Below, one piece after another: positions 23,449 through 33,502 of a stretch of DNA of 64,000 bases; the first letter of the stretch is position 1; each line of letters opens with the position of its first letter. Position numbers and translations under genes: made by a program. The stretch is from Streptomyces humicola (GTDB lineage Bacteria > Actinomycetota > Actinomycetes > Streptomycetales > Streptomycetaceae), in assembly GCF_024436035.1 (NCBI RefSeq), contig NZ_JANFNG010000003.1, positions 186,001-250,000 on the forward strand, read 5' to 3'. The notes under the pieces were generated by a model that did not search any database, was not told the DNA's origin, and saw only the letters and a list, made by a program, of their open reading frames with translations.

Positions 23449-26400
23449 TCAGATCTCGAAGACCTCGGCCACCAGCTGGGCCTGCTCCTGCTGGTGCCGC
23501 TTGGCGGAGCCGACCGCCGGCGACGACGAGGACGGACGCGAGACGCGGCGCAGCCGGTCGGCGTTGTCCGGCGCCGCACCGAGCACCAGGTCGAGGTGGT
23601 CGATCAGGTTGAGCGCGATGAACGGCCAGGCACCCTGGTTCGCCGGCTCCTCCTGGGCCCACACGTACTTCTGCGCCTTGGTGTACTTCGCCAACTCCTC
23701 CTGGATCTCGGAGCCGGGCAGCGGGTAGAGCCGCTCGATGCGCACCAGGGCGGTGTCCATCGCGCCGCGCTTCTCGCGCTCGGCGGCGAGGTCGTAGTAG
23801 ACCTTGCCGGAGCAGAAGACGACCTTGCGCACGGCCAGCGGGTCCACCGCCTCGTCGCCGATGACCGGACGGAAGCCACCGCTGGTGAACTCCTCCGCCT
23901 TCGACGTCGCGGCCTTCAGCCGGAGCATCGACTTCGGCGTGAAGACGATCAGCGGCTTGTGGTGCGGGTTGTGGACCTGCCAGCGCAGCAGGTGGAAGTA
24001 GTTCGACGGCAGGGTGGGCATCGCGACCGTCATGTTGTTCTGCGCGCACAGCGCCAGGTAGCGCTCGATACGGGCCGAGGAGTGGTCGGGGCCCTGGCCC
24101 TCGTAGCCGTGCGGCAGCAGCAGCACGACGCCGGAGGTCTGCCCCCACTTCTGCTCGGAGGCCGAGATGTACTCGTCCACGATGTTCTGGGCGCCGTTGG
24201 CGAAGTCGCCGAACTGCGCCTCCCACATCACCAGTGCGTTCGGGCGGGCGAGCGAGTAACCGTACTCGAAGCCCATCGCCGCGTACTCGCTCAGCAGCGA
24301 GTCGTAGACCGTGAAACGCGCCTGGTCCTCGGACAGGTACAGCAGCGGGGTGTAGTCCTCGCCGGTGACCCGGTCGACCAGCACGGCGTGGCGCTGTCCG
24401 AAGGTGCCGCGGCGCGAGTCCTGGCCGGCGAGCCGGACCGGGGTGCCCTCCATCAGCAGCGAACCGAATGCGAGGGTCTCGCCCATGGCCCAGTCGATGG
24501 TGCCCTCCTCCACGCTCGCCGCACGCCGCTGCAGCTGCGGCAGCAGCCGCGGGTGGACGTGGACCCGCTCGGGCAGGTTCACCTGCGACTCGGCGATCCG
24601 CTTGACGACCTCCTGGGAGACCGCGGTGTCGAGCTTGACCGGGAACTGCTGTGCGGGCACCGGGATCTCGGCCTCGGCCGGGGCCGCGGTGGCCTCCCGC
24701 ACCTCGGTGAAGACCTTCTCCAGCTGGCCCTGGTAGTCCTGCAGCGCCTGCTCGGCCTCCTCCAGCGTGATGTCGCCGCGCCCGATCAGCGACTCGGTGT
24801 AGAGCTTGCGCACCGAGCGCTTCTTGTCGATCAGGTCGTACATCAGCGGCTGGGTGAACGAGGGGTTGTCGGCCTCGTTGTGGCCCCGGCGGCGGTAGCA
24901 GATCAGGTCGATGACCACGTCCTTGTTGAACGCCTGGCGGAACTCGAAGGCGAGCCGCGCGACGCGGACCACGGCCTCCGGGTCGTCACCGTTGACGTGG
25001 AAGATCGGCGCCTCGATCATGCGCGCGACGTCGGTGCAGTAGAACGACGAGCGCGAGGCGGCCGGGGCGGCGGTGAAACCGACCTGGTTGTTGATCACGA
25101 TGTGCACGGTGCCGCCGGTGCGGTAGCCGCGCAGCTGGGACATGTTGAGCGTCTCGGCCACCACGCCCTGGCCCGCGAAGGCCGCGTCGCCGTGCAGCTG
25201 GACCGGAAGCACGGTGAAGTCCGTGCCGCCCTTGCCGATCAGGTCCTGCTTGGCGCGTGCGATGCCCTCGACGACCGGGTCGACGGTCTCCAGGTGCGAG
25301 GGGTTGGCGGCGAGCGAGACCTTGATTTGCTCACCGTCGAGGCCGGTGAAGGTGCCCTCGGCGCCCAGGTGGTACTTCACGTCGCCGGAGCCGTGCATCG
25401 ACTTCGGGTCGAGGTTGCCCTCGAACTCGCGGAAGATCTGCGCGTACGACTTGCCGACGATGTTGGCCAGCACGTTGAGGCGGCCGCGGTGGGCCATGCC
25501 GATGACGACCTCGTCGAGCCGCGATTCGGCCGCGGAGTCGAGCACCGCGTCGAGCAGCGGGATCACCGACTCGCCGCCCTCGAGCGAGAACCGCTTCTGG
25601 CCGACGTACTTGGTCTGCAGGAACGTCTCGAACGCCTCGGCGGCGTTGAGGCGGCGCAGGATCCGCAGCTGCTCCTCGCGCTCCGGCTTGGAGTGGGGGC
25701 GCTCGACACGGTCCTGGATCCACTTGCGCTGCTTCGGGTCCTGGATGTGCATGAACTCGATGCCGACGCTGCGGCAGTACGAGTCGCGCAGCACGCCGAG
25801 GATGTCGCGCAGCTTCATCATCGACTTGCCGGCGAAGCCGCCGACGGCGAACTCGCGCTCCAGGTCCCACAGCGTGAGCCCGTGCTCGATGATGTCGAGG
25901 TCGGGGTGCTTGCGCTGCTTGTACTCCAGCGGGTCGGTGTCGGCCATGACGTGGCCGCGCACCCGGTAGGAGTGGATCAGCTCGAAGACGCGGGCGGCCT
26001 TGGTGACGTCGTCGTCGTGGGCGACGTCGATGTCCTGGCGCCAGCGGACCGGCTCGTACGGGATCCGCAGCGACTCGAAGATCTCGTCGTAGAAGCCGTT
26101 CTCGCCCAGCAGCAGCTGGTGCATGATGCGCAGGAACTCGCCGGAGGCGGCGCCCTGGATCACCCGGTGGTCATAGGTGCTGGTCAGCGTCATGACCTTG
26201 GAGACGCCGAGACGGTTGAGGGTCTCCTGCGAGGTGCCCTGGAACTCCGCCGGGTACTCCATCGAGCCGACGCCGATGATCACGCTCTGGCCCGGCATCA
26301 GGCGCGGCACGGAGTGGACGGTGCCGATGCCGCCGGGGTTGGTGAGCGAGCAGGTGACGCCGGTGAAGTCGTCCATCGTCAGCTTGCCGGCGCGGGCGCG

Positions 26401-27363
26401 GCGGACGATGTCCTCGTATGCCTGCCAGAAGTCGAAGAAGTTGAGCGTCTCGGCCTTCTTGATCGCCGCGACCACCAGCTGACGGTCGCCGTTCGGCTTG
26501 ACCAGGTCGATGGCGAGACCGAGGTTGACGTGCTCGGGCTTGACGAGGGTCGGCTTGCCGTCCTTCTCCGCGTAGGAGTAGTTCATCGACGGCATGACCT
26601 TCATCGCCTGCACCACCGCGTAGCCGATCAGGTGCGTGAAGGACACCTTGCCGCCGCGGGCGCGCTTGAGGTGGTTGTTGATGACGATGCGGTTGTCGAA
26701 CAGCAGCTTCACCGGGATCGCCCGGACGCTGGTCGCCGTCGGCAGCTCGAGGCTGGCGTTCATGTTCTTCACGACGGCGGCGGACGGCCCCCGGAGGGTG
26801 ACGTACTCCGGGCCGCCCTCGGCCGGCTTCGCGGCCGGTGCCGCCTCGGCCGGCTTTGCGGCTGCCGGCTTCGCCGGCGCGGCGGCCGGGGTGCCGTTCG
26901 GCGACGTGGGCGCCGCGGCCGGGGCGGGCTTCGCCGGTTCGCGGGTCGGTGCGGGTGCCGGCGCCTGCGGCGCGGCGGTCGTGCCCGTGACGGTGATCCC
27001 GTTGGGGGTGGCCGTGGCAGTTGCGGGTGCGGCGGGCCGGGCGGCGGCGGTCCCGTTCGCGGTCGTGGCCGCGGCAGACGTGCTCGGCGCTTGCGGCGCG
27101 GCGCCCGCGGGGGGCGCGGGGGGCGCAGTCGGGCCGGCAGGAGCGGCCGGGGAAGCGGGCGTGGCCGTGCCGGCCGCCGCCCCCGGCTTGTAGTCGGCGA
27201 AGAAGTCCCACCAGGCTCGGTCTACGGAGTTCGGGTCCTGGAGGTACTGCTGGTAGATCTCATCGACGAGCCACTCGTTCGCTCCGAATCCGGCCGCAGG
27301 GCTCGTGCCCTGCCCGTCGGCCTCGGTCGAGACACTCGATGTGTTGGGGGACTGTGACGACAC
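23449..27363 (-). CDS. kgd: Multifunctional 2-oxoglutarate dehydrogenase/decarboxylase
   Basis: About 1304 residues: an actinobacterial fusion of a lipoyl-less E2 succinyltransferase core and the thiamine-diphosphate E1. Order: N-terminal helix [20 protein letters not shown], Ala/Pro-rich linker, E2-like domain with the catalytic His/Asp signature [16 protein letters not shown], then E1 with [13 protein letters not shown] and the ThDP region and transketolase-like C-terminus. It converts 2-oxoglutarate to succinyl-CoA (or decarboxylates it) in the TCA cycle, working with E2p and E3. I prefer the GTG at 27363 (VSSQSPN), as in relatives; a GTG at 27390 adds nine residues. The 237-nt gap to the kinase gene holds its promoter. 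Confidence 0.95.
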   Translation of the reverse strand: MSSQSPNTSSVSTEADGQGTSPAAGFGANEWLVDEIYQQYLQDPNSVDRAWWDFFADYKPGAAAGTATPASPAAPAGPTAPPAPPAGAAPQAPSTSAAATTANGTAAARPAAPATATATPNGITVTGTTAAPQAPAPAPTREPAKPAPAAAPTSPNGTPAAAPAKPAAAKPAEAAPAAKPAEGGPEYVTLRGPSAAVVKNMNASLELPTATSVRAIPVKLLFDNRIVINNHLKRARGGKVSFTHLIGYAVVQAMKVMPSMNYSYAEKDGKPTLVKPEHVNLGLAIDLVKPNGDRQLVVAAIKKAETLNFFDFWQAYEDIVRRARAGKLTMDDFTGVTCSLTNPGGIGTVHSVPRLMPGQSVIIGVGSMEYPAEFQGTSQETLNRLGVSKVMTLTSTYDHRVIQGAASGEFLRIMHQLLLGENGFYDEIFESLRIPYEPVRWRQDIDVAHDDDVTKAARVFELIHSYRVRGHVMADTDPLEYKQRKHPDLDIIEHGLTLWDLEREFAVGGFAGKSMMKLRDILGVLRDSYCRSVGIEFMHIQDPKQRKWIQDRVERPHSKPEREEQLRILRRLNAAEAFETFLQTKYVGQKRFSLEGGESVIPLLDAVLDSAAESRLDEVVIGMAHRGRLNVLANIVGKSYAQIFREFEGNLDPKSMHGSGDVKYHLGAEGTFTGLDGEQIKVSLAANPSHLETVDPVVEGIARAKQDLIGKGGTDFTVLPVQLHGDAAFAGQGVVAETLNMSQLRGYRTGGTVHIVINNQVGFTAAPAASRSSFYCTDVARMIEAPIFHVNGDDPEAVVRVARLAFEFRQAFNKDVVIDLICYRRRGHNEADNPSFTQPLMYDLIDKKRSVRKLYTESLIGRGDITLEEAEQALQDYQGQLEKVFTEVREATAAPAEAEIPVPAQQFPVKLDTAVSQEVVKRIAESQVNLPERVHVHPRLLPQLQRRAASVEEGTIDWAMGETLAFGSLLMEGTPVRLAGQDSRRGTFGQRHAVLVDRVTGEDYTPLLYLSEDQARFTVYDSLLSEYAAMGFEYGYSLARPNALVMWEAQFGDFANGAQNIVDEYISASEQKWGQTSGVVLLLPHGYEGQGPDHSSARIERYLALCAQNNMTVAMPTLPSNYFHLLRWQVHNPHHKPLIVFTPKSMLRLKAATSKAEEFTSGGFRPVIGDEAVDPLAVRKVVFCSGKVYYDLAAEREKRGAMDTALVRIERLYPLPGSEIQEELAKYTKAQKYVWAQEEPANQGAWPFIALNLIDHLDLVLGAAPDNADRLRRVSRPSSSSPAVGSAKRHQQEQAQLVAEVFEI

Positions 27364-27600
27364 GGCGGCAACCGCCCTCTTCCGCTTCACAAGGTGATGG
27401 ACAGCGGAAATAAAGGCTACGCCTACTGGGGGGGTCGGTGCAGGCTACAAGGCGCGGTCGTCGCGCACATCACACCCGGAACCTGGTTTGACGCAGCTCT
27501 TTGGCGGGAAATCGGCATCCTTTTGGGCGCCTGCGCCCCCTTGTCGCCTGCACGCACGCGCCTGACCGGCGGGATTACGGTTCGCTTACCGGATTAAGAG

Positions 27601-28809
27601 TCAACCCGACGCAGGGTCCCTACCCGGGAGAGTGAGGTGGATGCGGCATCCGCGTGAGGATTCGGCCACACGAATCCGGCCACCGTGCAGCTCCACCGCC
27701 CAGCGGGCGATCGCCAGGCCCAACCCCGTCCCGCCGTCGCTTCCCGGACCGTTCGCGGCCGGGCCGCTGCCCCTGCTGAAGCGTTCGAAGACCTTCGTCC
27801 ACTGCGACTCGGGGATGCCCGGACCCTCGTCGAGCACTTCGAGCTCCAGGCTCTCCGGAGTCGCCCCCTGCCGCGCGCGGACGGTGACCCGGCCACTCGG
27901 CGGGCTGTGCTTGACCGCGTTGTCGACGAGGTTCGACACCACCTGGTGGAGCCGCTCGGCGTCGGCGTAACCGGTGAGCTCCGGCGGCGAGACGTCCAGG
28001 TGCAGGTGGACGTCGTTGCGGGAGCGCCCGTGGGACGGGACGGCCATCGCCACGCCCGGTTTGATGCTGGCCGCCTTCAGCACATCGGACAGGTACGGCC
28101 ACACCTCGAAGCGGCGCGCGTTCAGCGGCACCACTCCGCTGTCGAGACGTGAGAGATCCAACAGATCGGCCACGAGACGGCCGAGGCGCTCGGTCTGTGC
28201 GAGTGCTGTGCGCATCGTCTCCGGATCGGCCTCGCACACGCCGTCGACGACGTTCTCCAGCAAGGCCCGCAGACCTGAGATGGGGGTGCGCAGCTCGTGC
28301 GAGACATTGGCCACGAGCTCCTTGCGGTGCTGGTCCGCGGCTTGGAGGTCGGCGGCCATGCTGTTGAAGGTCACCGCGAGCTCGCCGAGCTCGTCGCGCC
28401 GGCCGGTGCGCACCCGGCGGCTGTAGTCGCCGTGCGCCATCGCGCGGGCCACCACGGTCATCTCGCGCAGCGGCGAGGTCAGCCCGTGCGAGACGAACTG
28501 CATGAACAGCATCGACGTGATGATCGAGAAGATCGTGATCACGCGCAGTTCGGTGTCGGAGTGGATCGCGACGAAGACCAGGAAGGTCGTCACCACCACC
28601 GAGGTGATCACCAGCAGCCCGAGCGCGGCCTTGATCGAGCGGAACGGGTCGACGGGGCGCAGCCCCTCCCAGACGCGCTGCCACAGCCCGGCCCAGCCGA
28701 GCCCGCGGTACCGGCGGAGCCGACGGCGCCCGGCGTGCCCGTCCCGTCCGTCACGTCCGCTGTCGAGGCTCCGCGGCCACAGTCGGAAGCCGCCCGGCTC
28801 CGCCGTCAC
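27601..28809 (-). CDS. Sensor histidine kinase (two-component)
   Basis: A 402-residue membrane kinase. Two TM segments flank a very short loop (LGLLVITSVVVTTFLVFVAI and an Ile/Phe-rich segment following HSDTELRV), so sensing is probably within the membrane or intracellular. Then HAMP (LREMTVVARAMAHGDYSRRV), the H-box LVANVSHELRTPISGL with the phosphorylated His, N-box NLVDNAVKHSP, G1 LDEGPGIP and G2 GTGLGLAIARW. GTG at 28809 overlaps the regulator stop (GTGA), so the pair is co-translated; a larger frame to 28938 is rejected. From memory the pair sits beside kgd in other Streptomyces. The signal is unknown. Confidence 0.93.
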   Translation of the reverse strand: MTAEPGGFRLWPRSLDSGRDGRDGHAGRRRLRRYRGLGWAGLWQRVWEGLRPVDPFRSIKAALGLLVITSVVVTTFLVFVAIHSDTELRVITIFSIITSMLFMQFVSHGLTSPLREMTVVARAMAHGDYSRRVRTGRRDELGELAVTFNSMAADLQAADQHRKELVANVSHELRTPISGLRALLENVVDGVCEADPETMRTALAQTERLGRLVADLLDLSRLDSGVVPLNARRFEVWPYLSDVLKAASIKPGVAMAVPSHGRSRNDVHLHLDVSPPELTGYADAERLHQVVSNLVDNAVKHSPPSGRVTVRARQGATPESLELEVLDEGPGIPESQWTKVFERFSRGSGPAANGPGSDGGTGLGLAIARWAVELHGGRIRVAESSRGCRIHLTLPGRDPASG

Positions 28810-29552
28810 GGCGCCGGGGTCTCCAGCGCGTAGCCGACGCCGTGGACGGTTCGGATGCGTTCCGCGCCGATCTTGCGGCGCAGCGCCTTGATGTGGCTGT
28901 CGACGGTCCTGGTGCCCGAGGCGTCCGCCCAGTCCCACACCTCGGCGAGCAGCTGCTCGCGCGAGAGCACCGCGCGCGGTGTCTGCGCCAGGCAGGCGAG
29001 CAGGTCGAACTCGGTCGGCGTGAGGTGGACGTCGGCGCCGCGTACCCGCACCCGGCGCTGCGCATGGTCGATGGCGAGGTCGCCGAGCTGCAGCGTGCCG
29101 CCGCGCGGGCTGCGGGCGGCGACCGTGGCGCGTTCGACGCGTCTGAGCAGCACGTGCACCCGGGCGGCGAGCTCGCGCATCGAGAACGGCTTGGTCATGT
29201 AGTCGTCGGCGCCGACGCCGAGGCCGACGAGCATGTCCGTCTCGTCGTCCCGCGCGGTGAGCATCAGCACGGGCACGGGCCGCTGGGCCTGCACCCGGCG
29301 GCAGACTTCGAGGCCGTCGTAGCCCGGCAGCATGACGTCGAGCACCAGCAGATCCGGCTGCCAGGCATGGGCGGTGTCGACGGCGGCGGGGCCGTCGCCC
29401 GCGGTGTGCACCTGGAATCCCTCGGCGCGCAGGCGTGCCGAGATCGCATCGGCGATCGTCGGGTCGTCCTCGACGACGAGTACGCGGCGTTGCGTACCCG
29501 TCATCGGCGTGCCGCTTGCGCCGTGCGTCGTGCTCGTCTGTGTGTTCTCCAT
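28806..29552 (-). CDS. OmpR/PhoB-type response regulator
   Basis: A 248-residue DNA-binding regulator. The receiver domain has acidic pair VVEDD, the phospho-acceptor Asp in LLVLDVMLP, TARDDE and Lys in YMTKPFSMREL. The C-terminal winged helix has DVHLTPTEFDLLACLAQTPR and the recognition region TRTVDSHIKALRRKIG...RTVHGVGY. Paired with the downstream kinase through a 4-nt overlap. The ATG at 29552 (MENTQTS) is the best start; a later ATG at 29504 has no ribosome site. Regulon unknown. Confidence 0.93.
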   Translation of the reverse strand: MENTQTSTTHGASGTPMTGTQRRVLVVEDDPTIADAISARLRAEGFQVHTAGDGPAAVDTAHAWQPDLLVLDVMLPGYDGLEVCRRVQAQRPVPVLMLTARDDETDMLVGLGVGADDYMTKPFSMRELAARVHVLLRRVERATVAARSPRGGTLQLGDLAIDHAQRRVRVRGADVHLTPTEFDLLACLAQTPRAVLSREQLLAEVWDWADASGTRTVDSHIKALRRKIGAERIRTVHGVGYALETPAP

Positions 29553-29616
29553 CGGGCCCCGCCCCACTCGGTCGCGCTGCTTGCCCAGCAGCGTAAGGGG
29601 CAGTGCAGGTCGCAGG

Positions 29617-30321
29617 CTACGCGGGCTGCGCGCAGATGTGGACGACATCGGGCACTCCCCGCGGAACGGACACGGTAATGGTCCGTACCTGCTCGAAGCC
29701 CGCGGCCCGCAGTGCGTCCTCGAACGCGGCCGAGGGCTGCGCGGACCAGACGGCGAGGACTCCGCCGGGCGCCAGGCGCCTGCGGCAGGCGGCGAGGCCG
29801 TCGGGGGAGTAGAGCGAGTCGTTGGAGTCGGTGACGGTCCAGTCCGGGCCGTTGTCGATGTCGAGGCAGAGCGCGTCGTAGGTGGCGCCCGCCTCGCGTA
29901 CGTAGGCCACGAGATCGGCTTCGACGATCTCGACCCGGGGATCGTCCAGCGCGTGCTCCGAGAACGGCGCCAGGTGTCCCGTGCGGTGCCAGTCGATCAC
30001 CGCGGGCTCCCGCTCCACGACGGCGATGCGTTCCCAGCGCGGCTCGGCCGCGGCCTCGGCGAGCGAGAAGCCGACGCCGAGCCCCCCGATGAGCACGGAC
30101 AGGCCGTTGCGACCGGGTGCGAGCGCATCGAGCGCGTCGAGCGCGGCGCGTACCAGCAGCCGCTCGGAGCGCCCGTCGGAGGTGTCCATCAGGAAGCAGC
30201 CGTTCTCGATGATCTCGAACCGCCCGCCACGCCTGCGCAGCACCACCTCGCTGTACGGGCCGTCGCGTCGCTCGACGGTCACGGCCTGCTTCTGCTCCTC
30301 CGGCTCCCGTCCCGCGTACAT
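29617..30321 (-). CDS. Spermidine-synthase-like protein
   Basis: A 234-residue Rossmann-fold protein of the polyamine synthase/methyltransferase type. It has GLSVLIGGLGVGFSL (nucleotide-binding glycine loop), VVEREPAVIDWHR, the acidic DALCLDIDNGPDW and LAPGGVLAVWSAQP. It lacks the N-terminal tetramerisation domain of full SpeE, as do many actinomycete homologues, and polyamine specificity is not certain. TAGCCT 7 nt before the ATG suggests a leaderless transcript. Same strand as the two-component pair, 64 nt upstream of it. Confidence 0.85.
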   Translation of the reverse strand: MYAGREPEEQKQAVTVERRDGPYSEVVLRRRGGRFEIIENGCFLMDTSDGRSERLLVRAALDALDALAPGRNGLSVLIGGLGVGFSLAEAAAEPRWERIAVVEREPAVIDWHRTGHLAPFSEHALDDPRVEIVEADLVAYVREAGATYDALCLDIDNGPDWTVTDSNDSLYSPDGLAACRRRLAPGGVLAVWSAQPSAAFEDALRAAGFEQVRTITVSVPRGVPDVVHICAQPA

Positions 30322-30404
30322 GCCGCCAGGCTAACGAGCGGTGCGTCGGGGGCTGATCGCTCAGAGCGAACACGGTTCCGGGAACACCAGGGGGCCTCAG
30401 AAGC

Positions 30405-30425
30405 ATTGAGTCAATGCAACTCAAC
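30405..30425 (+). promoter_or_regulatory. HAIR-like HspR operator upstream of lon
   Basis: ATTGAGT-N7-ACTCAAC matches the HspR-associated inverted repeat CTTGAGT-N7-ACTCAAG apart from the outermost base on each side (TTGAGT/ACTCAA perfect, spacer 7). It lies 22-42 nt before the lon start. In Streptomyces, HspR with DnaK represses lon through such sites, so heat-shock control is predicted. Confidence 0.85.
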
Positions 30426-30446
30426 TTGATTGCCTAGGGAGAGATC

Positions 30447-32912
30447 ATGGCTGCTGATTCCCCGGCGTCTCACGCCCCCTCGCCGCTCACCCTGCCCGTC
30501 CTGCCGCTCGACGACGCGGTGGTGCTGCCCGGCATGGTCGTACCGCTCGACCTGACCGACAGCGAGGTGCGGGCCGCCGTCGAGGCGGCGCAGGCAGTGG
30601 AATCCACCGACTCCGGAAACACCCACGTGCCCGGCATCCGTTCCTCTGGCGCGTCGCGCAAGCCACGCGTGCTGCTCGTACCGCGCATCGACGGCGAATA
30701 CGCGGCCGTCGGCACCCTCGGCGCGGTCGAGCAGGTCGGCCGGCTCGCCGACGGGGACCCCGGGGCGGTCATCCGTGGCCTGAGCCGGGTGCGCATCGGC
30801 GCGGGCACCACGGGACCGGGCGCGGCGCTGTGGGTCGAGGGCAGTGAGATCACCGAACCCGAGCCGACCGAGCCGCCCGGTGCCGTCGCCGAGCTCGTCA
30901 AGGAGTACAAGGCGCTCGCCACCAGCTGGCTGCGCAAGCGCGGCGCCTGGCAGATCGTCGACCGCGTCCAGGCGATCGACGACGTCTCCCAGCTCGCCGA
31001 CAACTCCGGTTACTCGCCCTTCCTCGACGTCAGCCAGCGCGTCACCCTGCTGGAGACCGTCGACCCCGTCGAGCGGCTGCGCCTGGCCACCAGCTGGCTG
31101 CGCGACCACCTCGCCGAGCAGGATGTCGCCGACACCATCCGCAAGGACGTCCAGGAGGGCATGGACAAGCAGCAGCGCGAGTTCCTGCTCCGCCGCCAGC
31201 TGGACGCGGTGCGCAAGGAGCTCGCGGAGCTCAACGGCGACCCGGAGGACGAGGCGGGCGACTACCGCGCCCGCGTCGAGGCCGCCGGCCTGCCGGAGAA
31301 GGTGCGGGAAGCCGCGCTGAAGGAGGTCGAGAAGCTCGAACGCGCCTCCGACGCCTCGCCCGAGGGAAGCTGGATCCGCACCTGGCTCGACACCGTCCTG
31401 GAACTGCCGTGGAACACCACGACCGAGGACGCCTACGACATCCCCGGCGCGCGCGCCGTGCTCGACGCCGATCACGCGGGACTGAACGACGTCAAGGAAC
31501 GCATCACCGAATACCTGGCGGTGCGCAAGCGCCGGCTCGATCGCGGCCTCGGCGTCGTCGGCGGGCGTCGCGGCGGCGCGGTGCTCGCGCTCGTCGGACC
31601 GCCCGGCGTCGGCAAGACCTCGCTCGGCGAGTCGGTGGCGCGCGCGATGGGCCGGAAGTTCGTCCGCGTGGCGCTCGGTGGCGTGCGCGACGAGGCGGAG
31701 ATCCGCGGTCACCGCAGGACGTACGTCGGCGCCCTGCCCGGCCGTATCGTCCGCGCCATCAAGGAAGCCGGGTCGATGAACCCGGTGGTGCTGCTCGACG
31801 AGATCGACAAGGTCGGCTCCGACTACCGGGGCGACCCGGCCGCCGCCCTGCTCGAAGTCCTCGACCCGGCGCAGAACCACACCTTCCGCGACCACTACCT
31901 CGAAGTCGAGCTCGACCTGTCGGACGTGGTGTTCCTCGCCACCGCCAACGTCATGGAGACCATCCCGCAGGCGCTGCTCGACCGTATGGAGGTCGTGCAG
32001 CTCGACGGCTACACCGAGGACGAGAAGATCGTCATCGCCCGTGACCACCTGCTCCCGCGCCAGCTGGAGAAGGCGGGTCTGACCCCGGAGGAGGTCACGG
32101 TCGACGAGGCGAGCCTGCGCAAGCTCGCCGGCGAGTACACGCGTGAGGCCGGAGTACGGAACCTGGAGCGGTCCATCGCCAGGATCCTGCGCAAGGCGGC
32201 GGCCCAGCACGAACTCGGCGAGCTCACTCTGCCGGTGAGCGTCGGCGAGGACGACCTGCGGCGCCTGATCGGACGGCCGCACCACACGCCCGAGTCCGCG
32301 CAGGACCCGGAGGAGCGCCGCACGGCCGTGCCCGGTGTGGCGACCGGCCTCGCCGTCACCGGCGCCGGCGGTGACGTGCTCTTCGTCGAGGCGTCGCTCT
32401 CCGACCCGGAGACCGGCGGCACGGGCCTGGCCCTCACCGGTCAGCTGGGCGATGTGATGAAGGAATCCGCGCAGATCGCGCTCTCCTTCCTCCGCTCGCA
32501 CGGCGCGGAACTGGGGCTGCCGGTCGGTGACTTGAAGGACCGCGGCGTGCACCTGCACGTCCCGGCGGGCGCGGTGCCCAAGGACGGGCCGAGCGCGGGC
32601 ATCACGATGACCACGGCGCTGGCGTCGCTGCTCTCCGGGCGCAGGGTGCGCGACGACGTGGCGATGACGGGAGAGGTGTCCCTGACCGGGCGCGTGCTGC
32701 CGATCGGCGGGGTCAAGCAGAAGCTGCTCGCCGCGCACCGGGCCGGGGTCACCACCGTGATCATCCCCAAGCGGAACGAGGCCGACCTGGACGACGTCCC
32801 GGCCGAGGTGCTGGAACGGCTCGAGGTGCACGCGGTCTCCGACGTCCGCCAGGTGATCGAGCTGGCGCTGGAGCGCGCCGGCGCCGAGCAGGTGATGGCG
32901 ACCGCGGCGTAG
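30447..32912 (+). CDS. lon: ATP-dependent protease Lon
   Basis: An 821-residue cytoplasmic Lon (endopeptidase La), the heat-shock protease for misfolded and regulatory proteins. The N-terminal substrate domain starts LTLPVLPLDDAVVLPGM; the AAA module has Walker A GPPGVGKTS, Walker B PVVLLDEIDK and sensor TANVMETIP; the C-terminal protease domain has KDGPSAGI with the catalytic Ser and a downstream Lys in GGVKQKLLAA. Length and domain order are standard. ATG at 30447 follows AGGGAGAG. Expression is probably under HspR (HAIR site just upstream). Confidence 0.97.
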   Translation: MAADSPASHAPSPLTLPVLPLDDAVVLPGMVVPLDLTDSEVRAAVEAAQAVESTDSGNTHVPGIRSSGASRKPRVLLVPRIDGEYAAVGTLGAVEQVGRLADGDPGAVIRGLSRVRIGAGTTGPGAALWVEGSEITEPEPTEPPGAVAELVKEYKALATSWLRKRGAWQIVDRVQAIDDVSQLADNSGYSPFLDVSQRVTLLETVDPVERLRLATSWLRDHLAEQDVADTIRKDVQEGMDKQQREFLLRRQLDAVRKELAELNGDPEDEAGDYRARVEAAGLPEKVREAALKEVEKLERASDASPEGSWIRTWLDTVLELPWNTTTEDAYDIPGARAVLDADHAGLNDVKERITEYLAVRKRRLDRGLGVVGGRRGGAVLALVGPPGVGKTSLGESVARAMGRKFVRVALGGVRDEAEIRGHRRTYVGALPGRIVRAIKEAGSMNPVVLLDEIDKVGSDYRGDPAAALLEVLDPAQNHTFRDHYLEVELDLSDVVFLATANVMETIPQALLDRMEVVQLDGYTEDEKIVIARDHLLPRQLEKAGLTPEEVTVDEASLRKLAGEYTREAGVRNLERSIARILRKAAAQHELGELTLPVSVGEDDLRRLIGRPHHTPESAQDPEERRTAVPGVATGLAVTGAGGDVLFVEASLSDPETGGTGLALTGQLGDVMKESAQIALSFLRSHGAELGLPVGDLKDRGVHLHVPAGAVPKDGPSAGITMTTALASLLSGRRVRDDVAMTGEVSLTGRVLPIGGVKQKLLAAHRAGVTTVIIPKRNEADLDDVPAEVLERLEVHAVSDVRQVIELALERAGAEQVMATAA

Positions 32913-32971
32913 GCCCGGCCGCGCAATACCCTGCTGCGAAATACTGGGGGTGAGCAGCGGAAGGGGCAGGC

Positions 32972-33448
32972 GTGGGCACGGCGGCAGAGGACGGAACCGG
33001 TGAGCCTTGGGGCACGGACCCTGAGATGGACGCACTGGAGCGGGAGATCACCGTCTTCTACCGCCGTGCCCGCGCCTCCTCCGGCGAGATGGCCCGCCAG
33101 GTCCACCCCGACCTCGAACCCGCCGCCTACGGGTTGATGCAACGCCTGGAGGACGCGGGGGCGGAGCGGGCCACCGACCTGGCGGCCTACTTCGGCGTCG
33201 GCAAGGCGACGATGAGCAGGCAGTTGCGTGCGCTGGAGGAGCTGGGGCTGGTCAGCCGCGAGCCGGATCCGGCGGACGGCCGGGCGGCGCTGGTCCGGCT
33301 GACGCCGGAGGGGCACCGCCGCTTCACACGGGTCAGGGACGCGCGGCGGGAACGGTATCGCCTGCGCCTGGCGCAGTGGGATCGTGATGACATCCGCGAG
33401 CTCGCGAGGCTGTTGCGGGAGTTGAATCTGCTGAGCGAGGAACAGTGA
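32972..33448 (+). CDS. MarR family regulator
   Basis: A 158-residue winged-helix regulator. ALEREITVFYRRAR begins the dimerisation helix; the HTH is RATDLAAYFGVGKATMSRQLRALEELG (split here: RATDLAAYFGVGKATMS) and the wing is PADGRAALVRLTPEG. GTG at 32972 with GGAAGGGG upstream. It lies 59 nt after lon on the same strand but probably has its own promoter. The ligand is unknown. Confidence 0.9.
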   Translation: MGTAAEDGTGEPWGTDPEMDALEREITVFYRRARASSGEMARQVHPDLEPAAYGLMQRLEDAGAERATDLAAYFGVGKATMSRQLRALEELGLVSREPDPADGRAALVRLTPEGHRRFTRVRDARRERYRLRLAQWDRDDIRELARLLRELNLLSEEQ

Positions 33449-33502
33449 GGCGCCGTCCCGGTTGCGGTAGGTGATGTGCCCGACCTCCCGCCACCGCGAT
33501 CG

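Noticed and set aside
23185..27357. A 1390-codon open frame on the plus strand antisense to the oxoglutarate dehydrogenase gene
   Set aside because: Composition is Leu/Val/Arg/Gly repeats with no domain; it is the GC-rich mirror of a well-identified gene.
27394..27597. A 67-codon plus-strand open frame in the gap upstream of the oxoglutarate dehydrogenase gene
   Set aside because: No ribosome site or family; the gap is needed for the promoter of the minus-strand gene.
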